From: Verpa conica
Taxonomy: Eukaryota; Ascomycota; Pezizomycetes; Pezizales; Morchellaceae
Length of the DNA stretch: 64,000 nt
NCBI GenBank assembly: GCA_033030425.1
Contig: JAUFSD010000022.1
Span: 124,001 to 188,000, forward strand
Direction: 5' to 3'
Positions 24,690 to 37,291 of this stretch are shown here, piece by piece. Position numbers and translations under genes: made by a program. The number at the start of each line of letters is the position of its first letter. The first letter of the stretch is position 1. The notes beneath the pieces were generated by a model. That model saw nothing but the letters and a program-made list of their open reading frames with translations, was not told the origin of the DNA and did not search any database.

Positions 24690-25726
24690 ATGGCACCAAA
24701 TCTTTGGAGAGAAGGACTCGTAAATATCGGAATAGCCCACATTGCTGAGGCTTTTGGTTGCGACAGCAGGGTGGTTGTCAAATACCGTGGATCACAGCCT
24801 GCCATCAATGGCTGTAGGAGGTTAAAGGAATGGAAGGTTCGAAATCGCACTACGGCACCTTCGCTGAATCTCATTAGAGATGGTATTGAATTTCTTCAGG
24901 ACCACCCTAATTATCAGGTACGTATACCCCGGCCTTCAACCAAGACCCTAAAGCTAACTCCACACCATTCATCCAGCGATACGTCGATTATATAGCAATC
25001 TTAGTAGATATTGTTAGCGAATCCCGAGATTTTTGGAGCCTTGAGGCAGATGACCCTGTGCTGCACGAGCACGTACTAGATGCGCATCGAATGTTTAACG
25101 GCTTTTTGCGTACCCGTCAAAAGCCTGGAGCCGGAAAGTCACAAACACTGCCACGGGCGCCAACATCCACCGCACGACGAGTACACCGCGGGGTTACCTC
25201 TGGTACGCAAAACAGTGACTGCCTTCATAATTCCTCCATAGCCTCGAAGATCCTAAAGAATCCCACAACTCAAATTTCCCTACCTCCGCGCCGACAGCTA
25301 AGCCTAAATACGCTAGAGAGGCATCTTGATCGAGTCAGTACTCCAGCAGCCCCGAGGCGGGACCTTCCACCGATTATACTCCAGGTTTTATGGTCAAATC
25401 CACCAGCAGGTGTATCAAGTATCAGGTCATGTAGGGATACTGAGAGAATGATTCCAGACTGGGGTAGTTTTCTAGCGTGGCTAAACAACCAATATGAGCT
25501 GGAAAGTATCGGGCTTAAAGTATTGGCATGCAAGGCTTCCACAAAAACTGGGGATGATCACTTGCGAGAGTTTGTCCTTAAGAATTACGACATCAACTCA
25601 GACGATACCTGGGCCAACGCTATAACGGTCGCCTCTCGAGAGCTATCGCTAATGGTTATGTTTACCTCTACCGCCATAAACTCTAGCCCTGAGATAGATG
25701 GTAATTGGGGTAGTATGAGGGAATAA
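24690..25726 (+). CDS. Hypothetical protein (325 aa), two exons
   Basis: I do not recognise this gene. Exons 24690-24917 and 24977-25726 are joined by a 59-nt intron with a GTACGT donor and a CCAG acceptor. The junction restores HPNYQ-RYVDYIAIL in frame, and phase 0 is kept. The protein is soluble, without signal peptide or membrane span. The N-terminal 115 residues look helical (NLIRDGIEFLQDHPNY, then DFWSLEADDPVLHEHVLDAH). Residues 120-225 are basic, Ser/Thr/Pro-rich and probably disordered. The C-terminal 100 residues are again globular, with WGSFLAWLNNQYEL and DDTWANAITVASRELSLMV. There is no clear similarity to the family at 9.8-12.9 kb. It is probably a lineage-specific gene. Confidence 0.55.
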
Positions 25727-26739
25727 TCGGGCAGTAGACTAGTGACAATGGTGGAGTAGGTATGTACGGAGTCATCGAGCTACTATGATTACCGGTAGTA
25801 AGCGAGATAGGTTTGTTAGTGGGAGATAACGAGTGATAAGTCATTATATAATTACATAGAGTATATAGATGTATGAGAGTACGGGGTTGTGGGTTGACCT
25901 ACTCGGAAAACCTCCGGGAGAGATTATTTCTGATATAAGTTATATAATTATTGAACATGGCATTACAAACATGCTTTTACCACATATGTAGTACGTAGGT
26001 TATTAGCCATATTATAATAGAAAACTCCAAATACCACCTGTATTCTCATATAATCTCGTTGTATATTCTTAGTTTCTTCTATAGTAATGCATACACATAT
26101 TTATTCCAATCCTCATCACATATTTATATTCATAGCCAGAAGCACATCTACCAACCTCTTTAGTTTGCCGTGCATTGTATTTCCAGTAAGCAGAATATCC
26201 TCTATTCAAGTGCCCGGATATGCGCGAGAGTCTTGCCGAGTGATCAACTATGATATGACTATCTTACTAATGAGAATATATCGGTTGGTCCTCATCTTGA
26301 TTTCCCTACAGTCCTATTTTCAAAGCATATTTGGGTAATCAAGCGCTAAGTAAATATAATTACTAATTGAGCTTAGTAGGACTGGGAATAAACTCCCGGT
26401 TCGATTGCGTCTTATTTATGTGGCGTTTCTATGGTGCGGGAGTTTATTTCCAAGCCTAACTACATATAGTACGTGTAACATATCGTGACAATTAAACTTA
26501 GAGTCAACACTTTCACATGGGTTTCATTTTCAAAACTCGATCTTCAATATAGGTCTCTGGGTGGTATTTCTTGAATTCGTATCTTAAACAGGACAGGCTA
26601 TGTTAAACAAAGCTTCCTCCCCAAACCCTCATCACAGAAATACCACAGTTTACCACCATAATTACAAATCAAAACGTGACAAAAAACGTCGAACGAAGGT
26701 TAAAACAACACGCGAAATACTCTCTGATACCACGAGTAA
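25727..26739. other. Non-coding stretch
   Basis: I see no gene. It contains the imperfect inverted repeat at 26377-26458 and the 3' flank of the sugar transporter. Confidence 0.5.
26377..26458. repeat. Imperfect 22-bp inverted repeat
   Basis: Arms 26377-26398 and 26437-26458 match at 19 of 22 positions, including a perfect core AATAAACTCCCG. They are separated by 38 bp, so the segment could form a stable hairpin in DNA or RNA. It lies 280 bp downstream of the sugar transporter stop, beyond a normal 3' UTR. Confidence 0.65.
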
Positions 26740-28542
26740 TTACTCCTTTTCGGGAGTAACCTCCTGAGCCTTGTGGGCGACGTTGACCTTAACGTTTCCT
26801 GTCTCAATATCCTTCTGGAGTGTGTCGAGACGAGATCCCTTGGGTTGTTGACGCCAAACTGGAACACCGGACTGTGAAACTGTTAGATTATGTTCTATTT
26901 CAAGGAATACGTAGTTAAAACTTACATCAAAGACATCGTCCATCTCTTCCAAGGTCTTGCCCTTGGTCTCCGGAGCGGTGAGGAACATGTGGACAAGCGC
27001 GCAACCGTTGAAGGTAGCGAAAATCATGTACATCTTCCAGTTGATAGACCTGAGTAGTGGGGGGACGGCGAATGCAAGACCACAGTTCCAAGCCCAGTTA
27101 GACGCAGTAGAGAGAGACACTGCCTTGGCGCGGACCTTGTTCGGGAAAACCTCAGCAGGCATAGTCCATGAAACGGGACCCCAGGTGATGGCGAATGTGG
27201 CGACGAAAAGGTAAGAGCAGGCAACAACAGCACGAGCTTGGGTCTCTTTATCGACCATAACCCAGGTGACGGCCTTTGTAGGGTCGAGTTCAGGCTCGCC
27301 GAAAGCGCCCTGAATCGAACCAGAGATAAAGAGCCAAGTCATCATTCCGAATGATCCAATAAGTAGTGTGGGGCGACGACCCCAGCGATCCATCCAGATG
27401 ATAGCAGGAATAGTCATAACGACGTTGATAATGTATTGGATTGAAGAGGTGAGAAGGGGGTCCTTAATACCGGCTCCTTCCATAACGTAGACAATGTAGT
27501 ACATCATGACGTTCATTCCGCAAAGCTGGGACCACATCTGAATAGACATTCCGAGAACAACACGCTTGAGAATACGGGGCTTGGTGAGTTCGGCATAAGA
27601 TGAAATAGCCTCCTCACGCTCAAAGCGAATGACTTCCTCGATTTCCTGGTATTCTGCGAGCACCTTGGGATGGTTGAGATCACCACCACCGTGGACATCG
27701 GCGAGAACGCGAAGAGCATCCTCCCACCTGTCCTTATCGGCCAACCAACGTGGGGATTCTGGGAAGAAGAAGAGACCGCCGATAAGGAGTGCCGCGGGAA
27801 TAGCCTGGATACCCCATGGGATACGGAAAGCTGCGCTGGGTTGGTTGGGGTCCTCTGGACCACCGCCGTAGAAAGATGCACCATATTGGATAAAGTATTG
27901 AATCAAGATACCCTAGATAGGTGTGTTAGAACGAGGTCGAGTAATACATATTAAGTTTTGTTATTGACTCACCCATGTAATAGCCCATTGCTGAAGAGAG
28001 ACCATGCGACCACGAATTTCCTTCGGGGCGATTTCGGATTGATAAACCGGGACGAGAGAAGAAGTAATACCGACGCAAAGACCAGCGATGACACGCCCAG
28101 CAACGAGCATACCAATGTTTTGAGAAGCAGCTTGGATGCTAGAGGACTATTAGCACTCAAAGCCATTACCAGAATGCCCACCACAAAAGTTTAACCTACA
28201 TTGACCCAATGATCCAAATAATACCACCAATCTGGATGGCGTATTTACGGCCAACTTTGTCTCCGAGGAAACCCGAAGCCAAAGCACCAATTAAAGACCC
28301 AGCTGGCATAGCACAGGTAATACCTCCTTGCTGTAATCATGTCAGTTAAACTTGCTACCCAATTTCAGTTGTTGTCAAACAGGTCGACATACTTTAGTAT
28401 CCTGAGGATTGTTGAAATAGTTCTTGTATGCATTGGTCCCGAGCACCCCAGACATACTACTGATATCGAAACCGAAAAGCCCACCTCCAATCGCCGCGAA
28501 GGCGCAAATGGCGTAAACGTTGTTCACCTTGGCAGACACCAT
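26740..28542 (-). CDS. MFS monosaccharide (hexose) transporter
   Basis: This is a 12-span plasma-membrane sugar porter of the major facilitator superfamily. Exons on the reverse strand are 28542-28393, 28330-28200, 28138-27973, 27912-26926 and 26871-26740 (521 aa, normal length). Signature motifs are GGGLFGFDISSMSGV in span 1, DKVGRKYA in loop 2-3, SEIAPKEIRGRMVSLQQW, FPESPRWLADKDR in the central loop, DRWGRRPT in loop 8-9 and PETKGKTLEEMDDVFD after span 12. The last intron (26872-26925) is 54 nt with no stop, so it can be mistaken for coding. Removing it gives DDVFDSGVPVWR, the usual family sequence. By family, the substrate is glucose or another hexose. The gene stands alone, with no catabolic neighbour within 5 kb. 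Confidence 0.9.
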
Positions 28543-31500
28543 GGTGAAATTGTCTCTGTCCTTGTTGTCTTAAGAGAAGAGCTACTCCAATGGAGGATAA
28601 GCACGAACGAAGTAAGAATCTGAAAAGCTGCGGTCCCCGGAGGTCAAGCCTTTATAGAAGATACTTGGCTTGTTAATTTTTCCGCTTATTTCTTGTCTCT
28701 CTCAAGCTTAGGACGGACCCCAAAGCAAAAACTGTTGCAAATATCGCTCACTCTGCCTGACATCTGAAACCATCCAATAATTTCGACACATTTAGATCGA
28801 TCCCCCCCCCAAAGGGAGCCACATGCGGAGAGGCAGGCAGCAAAAATCAGGCCCATGTAACATAAAATAACGGCACAGGGTAGTGTGATTGGGGCCTAAC
28901 CCATGTCTCCCTTCCCTCAAGAGAAGCCGTATGTGGTTTTCGTGCATGATCGTCTATATCTGGGGTATTTTAATAAGTTTAGGATGTGTGAGAGGAGCAT
29001 GATGGGGGGGTTTTTAGCCGCATCTTGCCACTACAAAAATCTAAGCGCAAAGCGGGGTGATTTGACAGGGTGCTTGCACTGGTACGAGTAAGACGGTGCT
29101 TAAATGTGCAAGATTGCTTGGGGATTGCCTGGTGACCATGCACCTCTAGCTTTTATCACCTTCCCAATGAAACGGGTAGCTGTCGTGAGACCTTAATTAT
29201 GGTTGTTTTTGGTCTCAATGACCAGAGGGAGCCAGTTCACGGCGAAACATAATTTTTCCAATAATATATTGCCGTTTTTCCGATTAGACGGAGGTCGCAA
29301 TTTTACCAGCACCCTTTTCTGTTCAACCATCAGATCATCCAGCTATTGCTGAGGAACTTTCAAGTTTGCTCCACTCTAGATACGATACATCTCAGGACAG
29401 CAGCACGTTACAACAAGCTTCCTCAAAATTAGGTTGAGCCTCGATACTAAAACGGCAGTACGGGCCGGTGTTGTTGACCCCATCTCGGGGGAGAATACCG
29501 CAAAGGGAACGCAGTCCCATGCGACATGTCTTTTCCTTGCCTCCAGTTGCCATTCCCCGGACGCTGACACCTACCCCAGAAACAGCGTTTTGGAGCCTGC
29601 TATGAGAACCAACCCCCTTTGCTACATGGGTTCAGCGCATAAAATAGCGGAATGCAGCTCACAGCTCTGATTAGACCTTAGTTATCTCCCATACCCTATG
29701 CTCTTTTTTTTCGAGTATTATCTCTGTATGATTGGGGGAGAAGTTTCACCACTTGTAACCCCGTCGATCAGAGATATTGTTAGCAGTACTCGTATGTACC
29801 AGTCAGCACCAGCATCAGTAGACCATACGCATGTGACTGAGTAAGTCCAACCAGTCGCATTTTCCAGGTTCTTGACAAAAGCCTCAATATTAATTACAGA
29901 CGTACTTCCACGTGAAATATGATAGCTTCTTTGAAGGAAAATCTCTGGTAACTGGGAGCGCATTGACCTGGTTCGCCGAATGAGTAGGTAGAGGCCTAAA
30001 TCAACGACGAACAGGAGGCTGGATGCAAGTATGCATGAAACCGCCCATATATCCTTAGGTGCAACCGGCAAAGCTCTGCAACCCCCATATACTAAATTTG
30101 TAGCGAGAAACTCCTGACTTGTCACTTCTGTGCAGGGCCTAGAAACCTCGATCGCCGCCGATCTTCAGCATAAGTTTGTAGTCAAAGTGTTTGCCATCAC
30201 TTGGAAGCTATGTATGTAGCTAACGAACGACAGGGGAAGCTGCATGAAGTGTTTAATTGGATTTCTAACCCCCCCCCCGCCCACTCCGAGGAGACAAAGC
30301 AATGGTCTCTACGTGGTGACCCGAGTATGAATAGCTATAGAATTAAAATGGGAGAAGTAAGCGTCGACTCGAACCACAATCACGGTGGTAGTCACGGGGC
30401 CCGCGACGGGAGGCCATACACTTCATCCCGCATCAGATACGCCTAAGGCCAACACCCGTAACATCGGGTGAATGGGTACCACAGCCTGATATCGAGACCG
30501 ATCAAGTATGTGCAGGTATTTACATATTACCGGTGGTTTATTTTGATACTCTAATTTATGGTGGTCGCAAATAACAACCACCCCTTAGCCCCAACCCCCC
30601 CTCTCATGCCGGATATTATTGACAGCTCTAAAGCTTGAAATGTATTTACACACATATTGCAAATCGCAACAGCAAGGATACCCAGCGTAGAAACTTGAAC
30701 TCCATAAGCGAGAAATTCGGTGGGAATTCGGTGGGAATTCGGTAGAAATCCGCGCGAGAGTCCTTTGCTATCAATATATCGCCCAGCTGTTGGCTTGGTA
30801 TGATGTCCTTCAGAAAAAAGCAAGTGTCAGTTCTCTTGGCCGGCCTGCCGCACCCAGCGGCTACAAAACGGTCGCCACAGGAACACACTAAGGCATTGGC
30901 CTGTTCCTCGATGGCACAGACTACCTATCTTGAGGCTTACGGACCCCAAGAGGGAGGCGCTCGCTTGCCGGAAGGTGCCTACCGAGCAGCACACGTGGTT
31001 TGAATTAGCCTCCAGATGCACCTCTTACTTTTCTACCCCTCTGGAGGTTGTTGCAGCTACTTGGTGTAACTTTAACAGTCGGGGTAAGAGTGTGGGTCAC
31101 GATACCTTCTGTGGGGCTTTATATTATCTGCAACATTGGAGAGAAGACTTACTAGAGTGACACAAACCTAAGTAAGTTAGACTGGTTGACACAGCAACCT
31201 ACGTTTTTTTCTCCAGCCAGCAGCTACAGAAAACTCAGTAGAATTGATCACTGGGCTATAAACGGTTCCTGAGCTACGACTTATTACCATAGATCACCCA
31301 CTCATAAACGATAAACTACTCTAAACTGTTGTTAAAGCTAGCTAAAATAGCCGTCAATACTATACTGACAAAGTTGAATTGGACCTATTACCCAAACCAA
31401 GTTACACAACTCCCCCACCATGTTATTGGTGCAGATTTTTCAATCTTGACCAATTCGCACAGACCTCCGAGATGCCGCAAGATTTCCATAAAGCTTCCAA

Positions 31501-34345
31501 CCTGGTTCTCAGATCACTTTGGTGTAACGAATACCCGACACCCGATCCGTGGTCACTGTAGCACTTTTTAGAGGCACACGATATTAGAGGAACCTCGCCG
31601 AGTTATGCAGCTAGGAAAGCTATACCAAGAGTTTGGCGCCGAGCCTTTAGAATCTGGAATGGCCCGAGTGTTTGTTACAGTCTACCCAAGGTAATTATAA
31701 GTATATGAGCGATATATAACTTCAGTTCTGTGATAATAAACCTCACTCTATATCAACGAGTGACCACCTGTGACCTGGTCACAGCAACAAGTACACACAA
31801 AACAGGGTTTTACTACATTCTAGAGATGATCCATGTGACAAATACTTCGCGCCGTAGGATTACGGGGGATTGGAATAAAAGAAACGTAAGATGAATGAAA
31901 GCAAATCCGGCAAATCCTCAAATAGATGATTCTATAAGCACACGTACGGCAAATTTACAAATTTGATATCCATCCTCGCTCCCACAAGGGTCCCCATGTA
32001 ACCAACGAATAGACCCCCACTGTGTTTACTATCCTCAATTTCTGGGCTCTAAACGATATTAAATACTTAGGGGGGGATCTCTATTAGACTTGGTCAGCCA
32101 CTTTTCTAATGCGAAATCTAAAATACGACCCTCTTTCTAGTTTCAAACTTCCACAGCTATTTGATCAGCTTCATGTTGCAGTATCCCGTTTCATATGTCT
32201 GAGTACTACAGAATCAGACTTGAGTATCATATAACTACTTTAGAGTAGATTTCTGGTCGTATGGTATGGCTGGTCTTCCTACTCATCCACTACTTCAGCG
32301 CTATCTCTATTTATTAAGAGCCGACAAGAGCTAATTCTAGTACAGATAAGGGATGAAAGGCAATAATGACGAATAGGAGGACTTCCGTTGGCTAAGCCGA
32401 GTCCGAGGCTCGACAGCTTTTTTTTGCCTCATTAATTACATGAGCGAGACCCGGCAACTCCCGGCGCAGAAAATCGAGACAAATTCATTTATCCTTATAG
32501 CTTTAGCTAAGGGTGTTGTTACACTGTGACTTTGCCTATCTACTTGGTAGAATCATCTTTCTAGTTCTACTTGGAGTGTTTTTGGGGTTTCTATATACCC
32601 GTAGGCACTTTATTTACGGTGTTTATATGAAGGGATGGAAGAAAGCGCATTAATTTTTGGAATTCCTCCTAATCAGATCTAACTCTAGCTCTAGCCTAGG
32701 AGAAAAGGAAAATTTTTATGTGTTCATGAGCTTACTGCCATCTATAGCAATATTTTTTTTCCCCTAGCATATTTATAACTAGCTAGGCTTAATCGAGACC
32801 TGGATATTTGCCTATTTGATTACTTTTCTAATTGGAGGCGACTTCAAGAGGTTAGAGCAGCTGACCATGTGGTATCTAGGCAATTCTTCACCGCTAGGTA
32901 CCTACGTAATAAAAACAAGGATTAAAGATACCTCGTCCGATATCCCTGGCAAAAAGAGCCTGGAAGTACTAGTGTCCGTGGTAATGGCTTTGATAGATTT
33001 GTCTTGACTCACCGGCGGGTTAATTGATCAACTCTACACCTCGTTTCCAAGATCTTAGCATACGCATGAATAGCTAATGATTAGTCCTAGACTAGTGGCT
33101 ACTAAAGTATATCTCGACGACTAGTCACCGAGCTTAAATTTTGAGGCCTTTAGACACTTGCATACGAGGGAAACTCACTCAACCCTATCTATCGCTATCG
33201 GCATGCATTCCGTACGACAGGAGGGGTCATAGTGGTGCATATACTCTTTATCGATAAGCATTTTAGTGGATATTTGGAATAAGCGTGACTGCCACGTTAA
33301 TTCCAGAGGTTGATTACTAGCTAGCCTAATTAATCTTCACGCATTCACACACACATACACTCATTGGTAGAAATTTCATGTGCAGGGGAATATCAGAGCA
33401 AAAGGGGGGCAAGAGCTTTTTTTTTCTTGAAAAGGATTGAGTCGTCCAGTGGCGCCAGAGTTGCGTCTTTGGCTACTCTACTAGGTTAGGGATGCGACGA
33501 TGGAACTAAGAGTCTATCTACTATGAGATCGAGATCCCCTCGTGAATTGTACCGTCCTCACATCTCTAATTTGGTCACTTATCTGAAATGCTGGTGGTTT
33601 ATCAACTATATCTAGAGGAATTATTCAAATACGGAACTACCCGCATCATGTGTCTCTCACTGTCATTGGCCACTGAGGTTTCTTCTATAGAATCCCCAAG
33701 GGTGTAATCAGGATATGTAACATGGCCAAGAGTTCTAGTCGTAGGGTCAGTTCGGTTAGAGGAATGTTAGAGAATATGTGCAATATTGTAGACGCTATAG
33801 ATCGGGCAGCTAATTAACCCCACGGAAATGAAGATCCCAATCTATCTTCCCCAGTTTTCTTTATCCCACCCTAGTCCAGTACAGTCGTGCCATAATTTTC
33901 CTGCAACCCTTGCCAGTACGAGCTCAACTGACCCATCCATCCGGTATTCCCTGTTAACGGCAAAAGTATGCTCAGAGACGCCCTGCTTTGCAAATTTTGA
34001 GACAGTCACTCGGCCCCACTCTCGGAGTAGCCCCGCTGCTGACACTGGGATGATTATGACCAGAGTGAAAAACGCGCCACCTTCGCTCTTTAGATAGGTG
34101 GTGGTTATGATTATCAAGGATGTCCATTAGTGGCTTAGTACTTGCTACTTGATGTGGGCCAGAAACCATTGTTCAAATATCAGAGCTGAATAAATATCAT
34201 TGATCAAAAGAGTAAAGATTATCAGCACCATCAGCTATGTAGGTACATGGTGGGTGCTTGCAAGAAAATTCTCGAATAATGTATGCATATACGCGTAATC
34301 CCACCAACCAGCAAATGGGATTATACAAAACAAGTATTACGATAG
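28543..34345. other. Gene-poor stretch of 5.8 kb
   Basis: I could not support any gene. Short frames occur at 29718-30125 (-), with one hydrophobic segment, and at 33842-34117 (-). Neither has a motif, a good start or consistent neighbouring exons. A triplicated 11-mer lies at 30714-30746. No transposase or reverse-transcriptase text was recognised, so the stretch may be decayed sequence or regulatory DNA. Confidence 0.45.
30714..30746. repeat. Three tandem copies of an 11-mer
   Basis: The unit AATTCGGTGGG occurs twice exactly and a third time with two differences at its end (AATTCGGTAGA). It is a minimal tandem repeat in non-coding DNA. Confidence 0.75.
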
Positions 34346-35515
34346 TTAGATACGGCTCCCCATCACTGCCAACGGCATCCCTACCTCAATCTCGATTTTG
34401 TATGTTGTGAATGCATTCGTCCACCAAACACTCTCCTTCTCAAGCTCATTCAACCCCCGAGCCTCCAACAAGCGATCGGTAACCTCAACCCATAATCCCC
34501 ATGCTTTCTCTTTCCCACCATTGACCGTACATACCGGCCAGTCGCTTCCCCAAATCACTCGTTTCGTGCCAAATATGTCTAATGCGGCGAAGATCCAAGG
34601 TTGTACGTACTCTTGGATTGCAGCAAGGTATGTCTCCCTATCTTGAACTTTCTGCTCTAGTAGTTCTGGAGGAAGCTCAGAGAAGCACCCAGAGAGCTTC
34701 ATGTATGTGTTTGGGAAGGCTGCGATGGATCGTAGGTGGGTTTTCCATGTGTTAAAGAAAGGGTTTGTTGGTATATCCTTGGGCGGAACCCGGAGATCAG
34801 GTTTCGCTAGGTGGTCTTTGTGGATTATTGTTAGTATAGATTCAGTCCAACGTATGGTAGACAGATAAAGACACATACCAATAATCAACTTCAATCTTTT
34901 ATCTTCCCGGACGCCAGAATAAACTCTTTTCAGCAACTCCACAGACTCCTCTAGTTGCCATAGCCCAACACTCCTACAATCCACCGTCAACTCGAAGACA
35001 TACTCCTCCTCGCCCATCCATTTTAATGAGTCGATGAAAGCCTCCTCTAGCATAACTCCCGATGGATGAAACTGAAGCAGATACCGAAACCCCTTCAGTA
35101 AGCGGATTTTTCCCTCCCGCTCACCGGTAACCTCCCTCAACTTGCTTTTATATCTCTGCATTGCCCCCCTTCCTTTGGGAAGCGGGGCCCAAGGGACTAT
35201 ACCCAACACTTTGTTTGCTACATCTTTATATCTGGGGTCCTTTCCCATCCCAGCATTGTATACGAATTCGAATTCCTCAATGGGGCCCTTCCAGCCAGAG
35301 TCGTCATTGAGATGGCACTTCCGGTCTGTTTCCACGAAGACAAAGCCGAGTGGCTTTCGGGTTGTTGAACTGTGAGCGATTGAAGACAGATACTCGTTGA
35401 TAGAGTGCTGGCCGTTCAATGGGCTGTCAGGGGTCATCCATGCTAAGGATAAGAGATGCTCATCGCGGAAGAGATGAATATGGGAATCGACGAGGTACTT
35501 TTGAGAAGAGGCCAT
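34346..35515 (-). CDS. Amidohydrolase-2 family sugar lactone hydrolase (COG3618)
   Basis: The product is a metal-dependent TIM-barrel hydrolase of the amidohydrolase-2/COG3618 family, which includes L-fuconolactonase and L-rhamnono-gamma-lactonase. These enzymes open aldonolactones to aldonic acids. Two exons on the reverse strand, 35515-34879 and 34815-34346, give 368 aa. The 63-nt intron is stop-free and in frame, but removing it restores LKLIIDHLAKPDLR, a family signature. Metal and catalytic motifs are DSHIHLF near residue 10 (HxH), DHLAKP in the middle and WGSDWPV near residue 300, with MKLSGCFSE between them. It has no signal peptide, so it is probably cytosolic. It is divergent from a fucose-permease-type transporter and an aldose dehydrogenase 1.8-6 kb away. 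Together these suggest a role after sugar oxidation in L-fucose, L-rhamnose or D-arabinose catabolism; the exact lactone is inferred. Confidence 0.87.
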   Translation of the reverse strand: MASSQKYLVDSHIHLFRDEHLLSLAWMTPDSPLNGQHSINEYLSSIAHSSTTRKPLGFVFVETDRKCHLNDDSGWKGPIEEFEFVYNAGMGKDPRYKDVANKVLGIVPWAPLPKGRGAMQRYKSKLREVTGEREGKIRLLKGFRYLLQFHPSGVMLEEAFIDSLKWMGEEEYVFELTVDCRSVGLWQLEESVELLKRVYSGVREDKRLKLIIGMCLYLSTIRWTESILTIIHKDHLAKPDLRVPPKDIPTNPFFNTWKTHLRSIAAFPNTYMKLSGCFSELPPELLEQKVQDRETYLAAIQEYVQPWIFAALDIFGTKRVIWGSDWPVCTVNGGKEKAWGLWVEVTDRLLEARGLNELEKESVWWTNAFTTYKIEIEVGMPLAVMGSRI

Positions 35516-37291
35516 TGTTTTTCTCTCTTGCTATGGGGATCCTCAAGATCAGAAGAAGATGAAATAAATATACTCTCTACAAACCTTGCGATACGTGTTC
35601 ACCGGGAAACTGCTCCTGTTGGATGAATTGTTTTTTTTTTTACCTGTTTCCGTCATATATTCAGAATTTTCCAACCCCACCTTAATGTTAGACATGTTAT
35701 CTTTTATCCGGAAGACTGGTGAAGATCTACACATGTTCGAGTCTCGGCAACGGTCAGGCTATTACCGTGTACATAGGTACTTGCTTTGGAATGAACCACC
35801 CAGTAGGATCATAGCCGGGATTTTTAAAATGTCCGGACATCTCTCCCACGGTATTGATTTGCTACGTATCATCCCGATAAACTAGTTAAGATATACGATG
35901 ATATACTACATCATCAACCCATACTTATGGTATACCGGCCGCCAGTCGCAAGGAGTAGAGGATATAAAATAAGCAGTTTAAATTCTCGATATATTACTCT
36001 AGAAGTCCATATTTTTTTCTAATCCTCTATTCTTTCCCTTGATTGGTTCTGAAAGTTCGTATAGCATCTAAGCCCGCCAAGTACATATAGGTTACCTACA
36101 AGGTTTCTATATACTTGATATCCTATGCTTTACTAGAGAAATATAAAGATATCTAGAGCAGTACTGTGAATTTCCTTAGACTCATATTTAAGGATTACCG
36201 TCTCAAGCCTAGGTCTCTGGGATTGATCAAGCTTAAGGTTCCACAGCTACTAAACTACGATCCTAGGCCCGGCTCAATAACCTACTGTTCATATATCGGA
36301 TTACCACTTAGGTTTAACGCCATATCTACTACTACCAGGAGCCTGCAATAGGGTACATAGAGGCAAGTATACCAGAAATCTGTTTCCCGGTTCCCCAAAA
36401 ACAAAATTCCCGTCTCCAGGCTTTTAGTTCTGCAGGCTAGACCCCAAGTTCAAAATAACGTTTTCGACTAAACAATAAATACCACAACCAATCAGACAAC
36501 TTTACTTGATACCTACTCGCCCCCCTCGCCCTCTCGCTCTAAAGGACACCCCGAAACGAGAAGAGCCGAGTTCCAGGCGCTCGCTTATTCTAAGACAACA
36601 CAGCATGAACTCTTTTCCAAGTAACCCCACAATCCCCCACTTATGATATGGATAGCCTCGAACAGAGCTGGCCTATCACCAAATGTTTTCATAGCACATA
36701 GGGTTTCATAATATTGACACAGCGTAATAAATGTCTGAGAGCGTTCGTTAGCTCTAGGTCCCCGGGGCAATACACCCCGAACCCCCCTCAAGAATCCTCA
36801 ACACACCACCAGACTTCCCCCGCAGTTTTCCTCCGCCCAGATTGTGGGGAAAGCCCGGGGGCCCCGGGCCGCGTAATAGACGATAAGCGGGGAAATTTCC
36901 GGACCTATCCTAGTGCTTGACAGATGTGTGACCCCGGGGCCCCAGGATCGATGTTGGGGAGCTGTCTCAGCCGAAACCAATTCAGGCAGAGGGGGGGGGG
37001 GGGAGGAATGAGAAAAACTATGATTGTGCATGATCATGCACATGTGTTTCTTTTTTTCCGAAGTTGCATGTACTATTTTCTTCCAACTTCCTACAGAAGC
37101 AGTTAATTTCGATTACAAGAAGCTAGCTAGGGAGGAAAGATCCCTATCCTAATAAACCTTTAGCGAACCTTAAAGGGTTATTAAAGTTCTCCTCTTTCCC
37201 CGGATTTCTTCTATTTCCGCTGTTGGTCAGTCTAGATTTGCTCCCCTACAGCTACATCTTAAACGTAGAACATCTCTCCAGAGTAGAATAG
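35516..37291. other. Divergent intergenic region of the putative sugar cluster
   Basis: There is no gene in these 1.8 kb. It separates the lactonase (-) from the transporter (+) and would hold both promoters. Notable composition: a GC-rich near-palindrome at 36853-36869, another at 36931-36944 and a run of 13 G at about 36991-37003. Confidence 0.45.

Noticed and set aside
29718..30125. Minus-strand 135-aa frame with one hydrophobic segment
   Set aside because: It lacks an ATG near its start, has no family motif and no matching exons beside it.
33842..34117. Minus-strand 91-aa frame (EYRMDGSVELVLARVAGKLW)
   Set aside because: It reads somewhat like a real protein segment, but I could not find adjoining exons, a good start or a known domain. 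It could be a relic.
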